Shown here: positions 1-10,705 of the stretch, piece by piece
Layout: every line of letters begins with the position of its first letter
Position numbering within the stretch: position 1 is the first letter of the stretch
NCBI GenBank assembly: GCA_037953625.1
Contig: CM075656.1
Span: forward strand, 85,145,001-85,209,000
Direction: 5' to 3'
From: Crotalaria pallida
Taxonomy: Eukaryota; Streptophyta; Magnoliopsida; Fabales; Fabaceae
Length of the DNA stretch: 64,000 bases
The notes under the pieces: model-generated
Told to the model about the DNA's origin: nothing
Database searches by the model: none
Seen by the model: only the letters and a program-made list of their open reading frames with translations
Made by a program: the position numbers and the translations under genes

Positions 1-3000
1 TTGTTTACGATATGTACATGTTGATCTTGAAATATTTGAAACTTGTTTTGGATGAGTTAAAGTTCTAAGAAAATTTTTGAGAGAAGTTAAGAATTGGTCA
101 CGGTTTTGATGATGATGTGATTGAAATCTTGATTTTCTTTTGTTTAACTTCTTGCATGTCATGATCTTGAAATTTAATAATGAATATAAAATTTTGTGGT
201 GTTGTGATCTTGAGTGGTGGTCACGGTTTTGTATGACTAGTTGAAAAAGATTAAGATTTTCTTAAGTTTAGTTAATGAATATGTAATTTCCATGAACTTT
301 ATGTTGATCCTAAGTGTTAAATGTGAAATAAAAATTGTTTAGAGATTATGTGATGCTCACGGTTTCCATAATGAAATATATGTTAGGATTGTATTTCTAT
401 TTGCTTGAATGAGTTATATGAAATTGTTGATGGATTTAAGTTGTTTTAGAAGTCTTGAATCTTTGAAAATGTTTTTGAGAAAACCTAGTTAAGGTCACGG
501 TTTGGACCTTAACTTTGGAGTTAAATTTCCTTGAATGTGTATATGTGTTCATGCCATGAAACTATGTGTTGATTTGTGAAGTTTTATTTGAGAAAATAGT
601 TTTTGAAAAGCTAATGATGTATACGGTTTCAACATGTTTAGGCATATTAAGATGAAGTTTTGCTAAGATGGAATTGATTAAGTGAAAGTTAAAAAGAAAA
701 ATGTGTCTAAGTATGTATGTGATGCATGATTCGGTTTGTGTATGTGTTCACAAGTCTAATTACCTTATTTGATTGAGATATATGCATGAACAAGTACGTG
801 AGCATGTTTATGTTTAGCTTGATAGCTTGTGATTATGTAATGTTTGAAATAAATGAATGTTTGTTTGATTTGTTCTATTTGACTATCATGTTGTCCACAC
901 TCGGTTCTAAGTGTTTGAACTTGAGAAAGTGTTGAGTTAAGTGTTTATTTGATTGATTTCAAGATGCTTGATTTATCTATGTGTTTAAATTGGTTTTGAA
1001 AAAAATGGAAAATGAAATTGGGACTTAACATATGATGCTGTCCAGAATTTTCTAAGTTGTATTCCTTACTTGAAAGTGTTTTAAAGTTGAGTTTTTAGGA
1101 GTATTTGATATGAGACAAAAATTGGTTTTTAAAAGTGCGATTTTTCGGTGTTTTCGAAGTTAAATTCAATGTTGTCCAAGAGGGACCAGCAAAGAAACTT
1201 TTTATTTAAATTGATTTATTTGATTGTTTTCTCATGGTTTTAAAGTATAAAAGTTAGTGTTTGATTTTGAACAAGTTTGAGTGAGAGGATTGATGTTTTG
1301 ATTCTAAATAAAGACAAAAGTTTGGATTTTCTTAAGTTGCTTTGAGAATAATTTCAAGAGTAATATTCAAATAAAGTTTAACACTCATATGTCTATCTTA
1401 TGGGACTTGAAAGAAGTTGGAGTTGGGCAGACTAGGAAGGGAGCAGATCGTTCGGAACTTGTGAATTTGGTAACTGCGAACCCAGGTGAGAGAGAAGTTA
1501 TCCTAAGACGCTTTGGTGTCTAGTGAGTATGCTAGGACACTCCGTACTCTCTCAAAGTCGGAGTAAAGGTCTATTGTAGCTAGTAGTATACCCGATAAAT
1601 TGTGTGCCTTGTTTGTATCGCGATATACGAAGACTCAGACCTATACCATCACATGGTATTGATTGATTGATATATTTGTTTATGTTGAGATATATTGTTG
1701 TTTATACTGTCATTGCATGAGCATAATGCATCATCCCGCGATATAAGATAAGAGTAGCAAAGACGATTAGAAAATTATAAGAAATTCCCCAAAGATTAGT
1801 ACGAAACTCTAAGGGATGGAACGCTGGATGATGCTGATGCGCCGAGTACGTGGATCGAGTTGACGATATGACGACGACGGCAATGCCTTTGGACGTGGAC
1901 GCAACGATTGATTGATTCTACGAAGATAGTCTCCATATGGTTGTAGCCATATGTTGAGAGTGGTTTAAGATAGGTCGGAGCCTATCTAGCCGATGGTGAT
2001 TCTGAGTGGGTCGTAGCCCGTCAGAATGATGATTGATATTCCGCATATAGTCGTAGCTATATGTCGAGGTCGGTTCTGAATGGGTCGTAGCCCGTCAGAA
2101 GGATTGTGGATATCCTGCATATGGTCGGAGCCGTATGCCGAGAATGACTCAGGATGGGTCGGAGCCCGTCAAACGTATTAGTCGAGTCCCATAGAAGCAT
2201 TCCGCATATGGTCGGAGCTGTATGACAGAGATGACTTAGGATGGGTCGACGTTAGGACAGACGAGTATAACCTCACGACTTAAAACCCTAATTCGAAGTA
2301 GTGGAGAGGAAGATACACCTGAATTACCCTCGTGGTGTTCAGCTGGATGATTAAGAGAGGGGGCGGCAATGACGGTGATTCGTCAAGAAGCCTTGAAAAG
2401 TCTGTCTAGGTGGGAAAAACCATAGGGGCCCTGGCTGAACCGGTCGAAGCTGGTCACCCAAGGGTGTGGACGAAGTACCACACGATCACTAGACGGACGA
2501 CTGACACCCCCCTTGACTAATTCTTGACCAGTGAGAGGGATGCTCGAACACGGTTGGATGTGCTCTTTTTCTCGAGACATTATTTATTCTGCCATCCGTA
2601 AAAGGCCGGTGTGGTTAGAGATCATGTACTCCTGATTGCTTCCGACTAGGTGGATGGATCCCGAGGAGATGTAGACCGAAAACCCAAAACCATAAAAGCC
2701 TGAATTTCCGATGTTATGGACTCGAGATATGTGGACGAGGAGACTTCAACTTGGCGAGACAAACTGATTAAGAGACTTCGACTTTGCGAGACGTCTGATT
2801 ACGAGATTCCCTTAAGATAAGTATAAAGAATTAGAAAATGCGACGATTACATTGCATTTTCATGCATCATACATAACTATTTGTTCGTATTATTTGTGTT
2901 GTTTGTTATGTCCTGGTATACGTCGCTAGTGTAAATCCAAGAAGTTGATGGGAGTAATTCCATTCGGGTAACTTACTCTCTCAACTTCTTGTGCACATGT

Positions 3001-3610
3001 GACGATGAACCTTTGGTTCTAAGAGATAGCGGAGCTGGTGATGCTTCTCCCGGAAGAAGGACTTGTTGATCGTGATGTGCTGAAGAGAGGGCTGCTGCTG
3101 GACGACGGAGACTGCTTTTGGGAACTTACGTTCCGGATCGAGAAGAGGACGCTGCTTAGTAGTTATAGTTAGGTTCTAATGGACCCTTGCTGTTATGCTT
3201 ATCAAGTGTACCCCTTATCTTTTGAAATGTGTTTGCTAAGGTAAATGTTTATGTAAGAATGGCACCGATGAACTATGGTGACTACTTTTGAAAAAACCTT
3301 CAAGGTCTGTTTTTAAACCGTTTTATAAGGACTGTCTAAATCAGACATATAGACTATTTTAAGCAAATCAAATACGTTTTCTACGTGCAAAACATTTATT
3401 TAATGAAGTCCCGATATCATACTGTTTTTAGAAAATTTGGCAAACGTTTTTGAGAAAGAGGAACTAAAAGTAATACCTTATTTTGGGAAACTTGACAGTT
3501 GAGTTTTAGATTTTGTTTTCAAAAGAAAAAAAAATTTCCCTATTTTTCATAAACAAATTATTTAGTAATTGATGTTGTTTATTTCGAGTTTTCCAAATCG
3601 GGGTGTTACA
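1..3610. mobile_element. Long LTR (3' part) of an LTR retrotransposon, probably Ty3/gypsy
   Basis: No coding potential is seen, but the stretch has a distinct composition and recurring short motifs. The word TCACGGTTT recurs near 99, 222, 357 and 494. It ends with GGGGTGTTACA at 3600-3610, a terminus I recall from plant Ty3/gypsy (Tekay/Del-like) LTRs. The element starts left of the window, so the LTR exceeds 3.6 kb if the whole stretch belongs to it. No internal protein domains, primer-binding site or polypurine tract are visible, so this may be a solo LTR or the 3' LTR of an element on either strand. Orientation and family are inference. An alternative is a non-autonomous repeat of unknown class. 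Confidence 0.5.
1925..2250. repeat. Alternating hairpin modules within the LTR
   Basis: Two short self-complementary modules alternate several times. One is of the type CATATGGTCGGAGCCGTATG (near 1936, 2043, 2114 and 2205). The other is of the type GGGTCGTAGCCCGTCAGAA (near 2008, 2081, 2155). Each has a GTCGTAGC or GTCGGAGC core flanked by inverted arms, so each can form a small stem-loop. Spacing is about 70-90 bases. Confidence 0.7.
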
Positions 3611-4428
3611 TACTGGTGTTTTGCAAGAACAACAAAGAAAAAGAGAAGAATGATAGGATGGTGGTGACGTTGGGGATTTTAGGTTTAAGAAGAAGATGAG
3701 GGGAATGAGGAAGAAAATAGTCGATTGTTTATGTTTTTGCTTTCTTTCATGAAAATAAATTTTTTTTAGCATTTTCGAATTAATTTTTTTATTGGCTTAT
3801 TTATATGTCAAGTCCTTGAATTTTAGGGTTATTTTGTCACAGGTTGTTATTTTTTTTTCAATGTCTAACTACTCGAAATTACTTTTGGGTTTGTCATATA
3901 CCATTCCTACCAAATTTGGCCAAATTTTGCTAACATATTTTAGATCAGAATTTTATTCAAACACAAAAGAGGTTAACTACGTGATAGCATATGAGCGAAT
4001 ACGATCTCTCTCTCCAATCCTTTATTTTCCTTTTATTTTTAAACTAAAAATATAATAATATTTTTTTTTTGGTTTATAAAAAGGATCTTCGCATCACGTG
4101 ACATCATGCGATATCATATGACTAACCACTTGTATATGATTAGGATTTTAGTATGACATGTCAGTAAAAATTTGCCGAAACTGATTGCAGGGATAAATGT
4201 CAAACTTAAAAGTTATTTCGGAGAGTCAAATATTTTAAAAAAAAAACAAAGACTTGTGCTAAAATAACCCAAAATTTGAAAATTGAAAACATAATTAAAC
4301 CTTTTTTTTTAGCCCCTAAAGTCACGTGATATTGACGCGTTAGTGGAGACATATATAGCATTCTCTTAGGCTAGGTTAGCATGTTACTTTCCATCCGCAT
4401 ATAAAGAGATATAAGAATGAGTAAACTG
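3611..4428. other. Intergenic, no gene seen
   Basis: AT-rich DNA between the LTR end and the foldback element. Open frames here are short and have low-complexity translations. I recognise nothing. Confidence 0.5.
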
Positions 4429-5076
4429 TCATTTTGGTCCCTAAATTTACACAGCATTTTCACTTTAGTCCCTCAAATTAACAAAAATGCTTTTAGGTCC
4501 CTGACTTTGTAAAAAGTCATTAACATTAGTCCATGTCCTAACCCCCGTCAATAGACATTAATGGAGTGATAACGTGGCTGATTGGGGGCTTTAAACGACA
4601 TCGTTTTTGCGTTCCCGTGCAGTTATAACGGAGTAAACTGTCACGTTAGTCCCATTGGCTGCACCAGTGTCATGTTCAATTGCACAGTCTCATGTTCAGC
4701 TACACCGGTGTCATGTTCAATTGCACAGTCCCATGTTCAGTTGCATCAATGCCATGTTTTGAAGTGTGCATATTTTGAAGTGTTCAGCTTCAAAACATGA
4801 GACTAGTGCAGCTGAACATGACACTGATGCAGCCGATAGGACTAACGGGATAGTTTACTCCGTTATAAGTGCCACGAGGACGCAAAAACGACGTCGTTTA
4901 AGGCTCTCAATCATCCATGTCATCACTCCGTTAACGTCCGTTGACGGGGGTTAGGGGCAGGGACTAATGTGAATGACTTTCTACACAAAGTCAGGGACCT
5001 AAGCATTTTTGTTAATTTCAAGAACTAAAGTGAAAGTGTTGTGTAAATTCAGGACCAAAGTGACAATTTACTCGTG
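4429..5076. mobile_element. Compound foldback MITE with about 200-bp arms
   Basis: The left end, GAGTAAACTGTCATTTTGGT at 4429, is matched by the reverse complement of the right end near 5073, and pairing continues far inward (for example around 4520-4610 against 4880-4960). A second copy of the terminal motif lies inside the left arm at 4631 (GAGTAAACTGTCACGTTAGT) and pairs with 4843-4863, so there is a foldback within a foldback. The centre holds a roughly 41-bp unit repeated twice (from 4662 and 4703). TAAGAAT occurs just outside both ends (4422-4428 and 5077-5083), a possible target duplication. No coding capacity; translations across it are spurious. Confidence 0.8.
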
Positions 5077-5217
5077 TAAGAATATTGAATGATGGTGCAG
5101 TGATTAAGCCTACAGAATCTTGGGTAAGGCACCTGGAACCTCAAGCGCAAACGTTACACAAAGCTTTAAATTATACTACTTCAGATAATACGGACTTATT
5201 ATTTGTTTATTTTTGAG

Positions 5218-5465
5218 AGATTTTTTGTTTTTATTTATCTGTCGTATCCAGGATTTCAAGAATATAATAAATACTATTTTTCATGTTTGCCCCTATTCAA
5301 TAAGTCTTGGTTTACGTAAGTAGTAAAGAAAAATTAATGATTATAAAAAGAGAAAGGGTATAGTGGGGAAAACATAATTAATGTGTTGCAAATCTAAGTA
5401 ATTGTTGGATTTCTTAAAGGGTGTATTTTGTTTGAAATATGACAGATAAATAAGAACGGAAGGAG
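5218..5465. mobile_element. Degraded Stowaway-like MITE
   Basis: The right end is GGAAGGAG followed by TA (5466-5467). A degenerate inverted partner (TTTTTATTTATCTGTCGTATCC) lies near 5229-5250, opposite GACAGATAAATAAGAACGGA near 5441. It resembles the better-preserved copy at 11699-11930. The left boundary is approximate. Confidence 0.5.
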
Positions 5466-5534
5466 TAATAGTAAGAAAAATACAATTATATTCATATTTA
5501 AAGGGATCCTTTATATTTAAGCAAGTGGTTGAAG

Positions 5535-6057
5535 GTTTGATTTCCGATATTTGTGAATGTAAGATACTTTGTTGAAAGACTGTTCCTGAAAAAATCGACA
5601 ATATCAAAAGAATTAATCATTCGATTTATGGGCTGATATCTTAAAAAATAATTAAAAAAAAACATTATGCCTTAAGTACCTCACCAAGTGAATAGGTTCT
5701 TAATTAAATACTAGTAATATTCTTTTTGTACTTTAAGGGTTTTTCTTATTGATAAACAAAAACTAATTAATAATTTTGAAATAACAATAAAAATAAAAAG
5801 GTTTGATTTCGGATATTTGTGAATGTAAGATACTTTGTTAAAAGAATGTTCCCGAAAAAAATCGACAATATCAAAAGAATTAATCATTCGATTATGTGGG
5901 CTGATATCTAAAAAAAAATAAAATTATGCCTTAAGTACCTCACCAAGTGAATAGGTTCTTAATTAAATACTAGTAATATTCTTTTTGTACTTTAAGGGTT
6001 TTTCTTATAGATAAACAAAAACTAATTAATAATTTTGAAATAACAATAAAAATAAAA
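5535..6057. repeat. Tandem duplication, two copies of a ~260-bp unit
   Basis: Copy 1 (5535-5800) and copy 2 (5801-6057) are nearly identical: both start GTTTGATTTC and both end in AATAACAATAAAAATAAAA. They differ by a few substitutions and small A-run indels. The copies abut exactly at 5800/5801. No coding content. Confidence 0.9.
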
Positions 6058-6107
6058 CTAAACTAAATTTAAAAAAAAATCATGTCCCTACAAAATATTA
6101 AAAAAAT

Positions 6108-6925
6108 TGTTTATTTAAGTTTTTAGTCCTTCAACTTAGATGTTCTCTTGAAATTGGTTTTTGAACTATTTTTTTTTATGCTTTGGTTTCTTGAACTTTG
6201 TTCAAATTTTAAAAATGACCATTTCGTCACTTAGTGATGATATGACTGACAACATGTCACGTCACTTTCGCAATATCGACATGTGACATGTTATGTAGCT
6301 TGTAGTGACACCACATGATATTTTTTATTAAAAAATTACTCCCTCCGGTCCTTATTACAGGGCATACTTAACCAAATTACACATACTAAGGAAAATGGTT
6401 GGTTTTATGAATTCTATGAGAATATATTGTAACTACAATTTTACCCCCTTAACTTTTCTTGGAAAATTCACACTCATTAATGAACAACAAAAAATACATA
6501 GATAGTCAAAGCATTTAATAAGGGCAAAAAAGAGAAAAATCAATAATTGATGCATAGAAAATATAAAGTGATTTATAAATAGGACCAAGAAAATTTTCTA
6601 GAATGTGACCTATATATAGGACCGGAGGGAGTATTTTTTTAAAAAAATTATTAAAGATTCAATTTTCTTTTAAAAAATATGGCTTTTAATTATTTTTAAT
6701 AAGTTTAAAATAAAATTCATGTGACATCACATATCATGTTACCCATTGATATAACGAAGAAGATGATATGATATATTATTGGTCATATGTCACTTAAGTA
6801 ATAAAAATGATCATTTTCAAAAATTTGAAAATATTTCAAAAACCCAAAGCATCCAAAAAAAATTTCAATAACCAATTTTTTAAAAAATACACATATATTC
6901 AGAAACTAAAAACTTAAATCAACCT
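6108..6925. mobile_element. MITE with long inverted arms, split by a nested MITE
   Basis: The left arm begins near TTTAAGTTTTTAGTCC (6115). The reverse complement of the right arm (ending near 6924) begins TTTAAGTTTTTAGTTTCTGA. The arms also share a stretch around CATGTGACAT. The middle is occupied by a complete Stowaway-like element (6339-6631). Ends are approximate and no target duplication was defined. Confidence 0.6.
6339..6631. mobile_element. Stowaway-like MITE, nested
   Basis: Ends CTCCCTCCGGTCC and GGACCGGAGGGAG are perfect inverted repeats flanked by TA on both sides (6337-6338, 6632-6633). It is the same family as 33293-33576, a more decayed copy. Non-autonomous. Confidence 0.9.
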
Positions 6926-6931
6926 ATTAAA

Positions 6932-8218
6932 AAAAGTCCATTGTTCGAGGAGAAATGGTTTGCTTTTCCGCCCGCCCTCTTACATTGATTAAATTGAATA
7001 GAGTATAAAAAAAACAAAAAACAAAATATAATAAGCCCACGTGAACCATACGGAATTGAATTAGATAAAGGCAGATTTCACGCCTTACAAAGCTAGTCAA
7101 CGTTCAGCTGGTAACGCCCTCTCCCTTTGTTCATCACCGAAACGCACCATGACCACAAGATTCATCTTGACTTCCCCTAATAGTCAACTCAAATGATTTT
7201 ATTAAATCTTGATAGGTGGAAATTATCCTAAATGTTAGACCCGCGAAGCATTCGATCATAATCACCAACTTGCATAAAAGACTAAACAAAGTGCATGCAC
7301 TTCCCTCGTGGTCGTGGGTTGCTGCAACTGTGCTTAAAGAAGGCATCGCGGGCGAATCTGTTACTCACAAGATCCAATTCCGAAAAGAGTACCAATGACC
7401 CAATGGGTAGCTGACGCGTGTTTACCCTTTTTTCAGACTTCTCTGCAAAATTCCATCTTCTTTGGTCACGACATGAGCCTCAAAACATTGTAAATTGTAG
7501 TATCGTGCAACACAAATGCTTTATGCTTGAAAGATTATTTAGACTTAATACTTCCAAATAAACATAGTGAGGAGTGGTACTTCTGAAACTTCTCCTAAAT
7601 GCTTGAATAATAAAAACATAAATCTTCAATAAAAATTGAAAAATAAAAATTTACATTAATTAATAAACATAGTACTTCCTAATAAAAATTAAACATTTCT
7701 ACAATTTCGATAATAAAAATAAGAGTAAACAATAATTAATTAATATATCCTTAATACACCATTCAAGTATTTAGATTTACTTTCTTGAAAAAATCAAAAT
7801 ATAAAACTTTATCTCTCCAAAATACATCATTTTTATAAAATTTAACTATTTTTGTTTTCTTTATGACCAGCCTTAAGGGCTGAAGTTAAACAAACTCATT
7901 TTTTAAATAATTTAACTTGGGTAAAAAACTTATTCGAGAGAATAAAAGTTTGTCATCATCTATTTATTTTATGGATTTTCTTAACCTCAGCCCTAAGGGC
8001 TGAGGATAAGAAGCTATAAAAATTATCTTTGCATTGAAAAAATAAATGTTTAAGACTTTAAAAGTTAGTGGGTTAGCTTTCCAAGACATTTTTTCTACTT
8101 TTTCACCTCTTATCCTCAGAGGTTAAGCAATCCCTTATTTTATTCACTATAAATAGAAGCCATTTAATGAATGCAATTGAGAAAGGATAGGTAAAATATG
8201 GGTTAAAATTACCTAACT
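6932..8218. other. Intergenic, small inverted repeats only
   Basis: Contains a GC-richer stretch (about 7080-7440) whose short frames on both strands match nothing I recognise. Around 7860-8140 there are short inverted motifs of the type AGCCCTAAGGGCT near TTAACCTCAG and CTCAGAGGTTAAG, probably a decayed MITE. No gene supported. Confidence 0.4.
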
Positions 8219-8400
8219 TCAACATGGGTTAGGACAAATAATAAGTGGTTCCGTTTCGCTTAAGCAAGGTCTCGAATTTGATTTTTTTTGTTATGCAGAA
8301 AATCTATGTGGGAGATTCACCTGTCATAGTCAAACACGCGACCTGGGTCAGATTTTGATATATCTAGGTAATATTTGAGAAATCGGATGGAAAAAATAAT
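8219..8400 (+). mobile_element. Au-like SINE
   Basis: tRNA-derived SINE with a degenerate B box (GGTCTCGAATTTGATT). It aligns along its length with copies at 10181 and 52648: the shared blocks include TCGCTTAAGCAAGG, GGGAGATTCACCTG and a tail with ATCGGATGGAAAAAA. A probable short target duplication, ACCTAACT, lies at 8211-8218 and 8402-8409. The Au family assignment is from recalled consensus features. Confidence 0.75.
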
Positions 8401-8624
8401 CACCTAACTCCCGCGTTGTGTCACTCTTGAACAAAAATCATCCCATTCAATATTGCAAGTTCAAATCTAAAAAATAAGAAAAAATAAATAACCATTTCAT
8501 CAAGAAACTGAACAAAAGAAATTATATATGAAGGATTTTGTTGGAGGGTTTATTCGACAAAACTTATTTATAACCGTGACTTATGAGTTTGTAGTCATAA
8601 ACTGCTAAGCTAGTTAAAATATGT

Positions 8625-8935
8625 GAGTTTGTTACTGTTTAGTTAACTGTTTGAAATTAAATTGTTTGCCAAAATTAATTGTAGAAATAGGTGGAATAAA
8701 TGCCCAAGAGGAACATGCAACATTATTTTATTTATATTTATTATTTTAATTTATTATTTTCTATTATTTATTTATTGATAGTATAAAAATTATTAAATTA
8801 GGATTAATTAGATTATTTTTATTTATTGATTAAATATGCAGTTAATTAATTATTTAATAAAATATAATAAAATTATTAAATCATAATTAATAATTAATTA
8901 AATATTTATTTAATCAAAAAATAAATTGTTATCAA
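8625..8935. repeat. Dispersed AT-rich repeat, copy A
   Basis: About 300 bp matches 18010-18265 in the same orientation, including GAACATGCAACATTATTTTA and long TTTATTTA-rich blocks. Family unknown. No coding content or clear termini. Confidence 0.75.
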
Positions 8936-10169
8936 TTAGGTCAGAGTAATTAGTGTAATTTTAAAAAATGTTGTAGGTATGATTGATATGTGAATTATTG
9001 ATAGCTTTATGAAAACTAACGTTTAAAAACTATAAATTTCTTTTTAAAAATCTATTAGCTCTTTCTATATTGTGTTCATCTAATGGATCTAGTCACTCTT
9101 GGACCAAAATTTTGAGAGAAGAATCAAATTTTGAAGTATATCGAATATTATTATTTTTTTACCAAGCACAATCCTTAATTTAGCACAAAAATTTCACATA
9201 AATAATAACAAGGGCCAAACCATTTTACATATGACTGATTTCCCTTCAGCGTGATATCTTGTGCTCAATCTGTACCATGTATATAAAAAGTTTTATTAAT
9301 AGGGGCAACTTATTTTGATGATTATACATCTCGAAAGGGATTCATCTCAAGACATCAATTAAGGCATGGAATCACCGTTGGTAAAAAAAGAAATCACATG
9401 AGTGATGAGAACTGAGTCACAGAATAAAAAAAAAACAAGTTAAAAGAAAAAGATAGAATAACAATTATGGTAATTTAGTGGCAAGTATGGTCCTTTAATT
9501 AATAAATAAATGATTTTTTTTTTTAATTTTACCTGGATGATACAATAATTAAAAAGGGTATTTTTTTTAATTAGGAAATTGCACTATTATTATAACATTG
9601 AAATTGTGGAGTTGATTTTCTTATATACATCACATTACTTTTTTTATTTTTTTATCCCAAATTTTTAAAATAAAAATAAAGGATGTTATGAAAATTGAAC
9701 CAAATCGAAAAAACAGGTTTGGTCTAATTTGATGATTCTGTTCAGTCTATGTTTTTTAAGATTTTTTATAGGCATTTTTTATAATGACTTATTACTTAAT
9801 AGTTCGATCCATGATCTCACAGTTGTTGAAATTACCAAAATAAATCAGCCCAATTTACATTTTTATTATATTACAATATTTTTTAAAAGTTCTCGAATTT
9901 TTATTTTCATAAGAATAATCGAACAGAGTTGTTTGAATTAATGTTTAAAGAACTTATTGCTTGGTTGTTTTTAAATAGTTGATCATGATTTTTTCATAAA
10001 AAAAATAAATTTCAAAATTTTTTCAAATTTCAAACAAATTTAACAAATAATTCATTATATCATATTGAACTAAACTATTTATAATGGTTTATTGCAATCC
10101 TATATTATTGAAATGAAGACTTGCGGGTCAATATTTTTTTAAATGATCAAATTAAATTAAATCAAATAA
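8936..10169. other. Intergenic, no gene seen
   Basis: Very AT-rich, with homopolymer runs and short low-complexity frames. Nothing recognisable. Confidence 0.5.
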
Positions 10170-10180
10170 ATGTGATTTGG

Positions 10181-10358
10181 ATTAATATGGGTTAAAACGA
10201 GTGGTAAATGATTCAGTTTCGCTTAAGCAAGATTGAGTTCGACTCCTTGTAAATACAAAAAATTCAAGCTGAAATACTCACTTATCATGACCAAAGACAC
10301 GACTTAGGTCGGATCCAAATATACCTAGATAATATCCAAAGAACCGGATGAAAATAAA
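10181..10358 (+). mobile_element. Au-like SINE upstream of the FPS promoter
   Basis: Shows the same block order as the other two copies: CGCTTAAGCAAG, B-box-like GAGTTCGACTCC, TCACTTATCATGACC, CGACTTAGGTCGGATCC and an ACCGGATGAAAA tail. A degenerate target duplication is possible (AATGTGATTTGG before, AATGTGGTTGG after). It ends about 350 bases before the FPS start codon. Confidence 0.75.
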
Positions 10359-10438
10359 GCCAATGTGGTTGGTTTGATTGGTTTTATTTGCAATCTCATA
10401 AAAAATGAACCACATTAGACCCGAAACAAACAAAAATA

Positions 10439-10705
10439 AAAAAAATAATAATAATTAAGGCTGTATTCCAAAAAGAGAGCGACAAAGTGAGTAGTAAGCA
10501 GCTATCACCACTCCTTCTCCTTCTCCTTCTCCTTCCTCCTCATTTTCAATTTCAATTATAGATATTATTATTATTATTATTATTATAAGTAGTATAATCG
10601 ATACTATATAAAGCCTTTTACCAATTACGCAACGTCTATTTCTCTTTCTCTCCGTTCTTCTTTCTTCGTTCAGAGCCTTGTTCTGTTCTGTTTCTGTGTT
10701 TGTCA
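10439..10705 (+). promoter_or_regulatory. FPS core promoter and 5' leader
   Basis: A TATA box (TATATAAAG, 10605-10613) lies about 95 bases before the ATG. A TTA microsatellite sits just upstream (10565-10586) and a CTCCTT-type pyrimidine repeat at 10511-10542. Downstream of the TATA box a pyrimidine-rich stretch (TTTCTCTTTCTCTCCG) is typical of a plant leader. Transcription probably starts near 10635-10645; that is inference. Confidence 0.6.

Noticed and set aside
5090..5170. A-box-like GGTGCAGTGATTAAG, possible SINE head
   Set aside because: No matching B box, tail or target duplication.
7134..7398. Frames on both strands in a GC-richer stretch
   Set aside because: They overlap each other, show no recognisable motif, and have no supporting exons or promoter.
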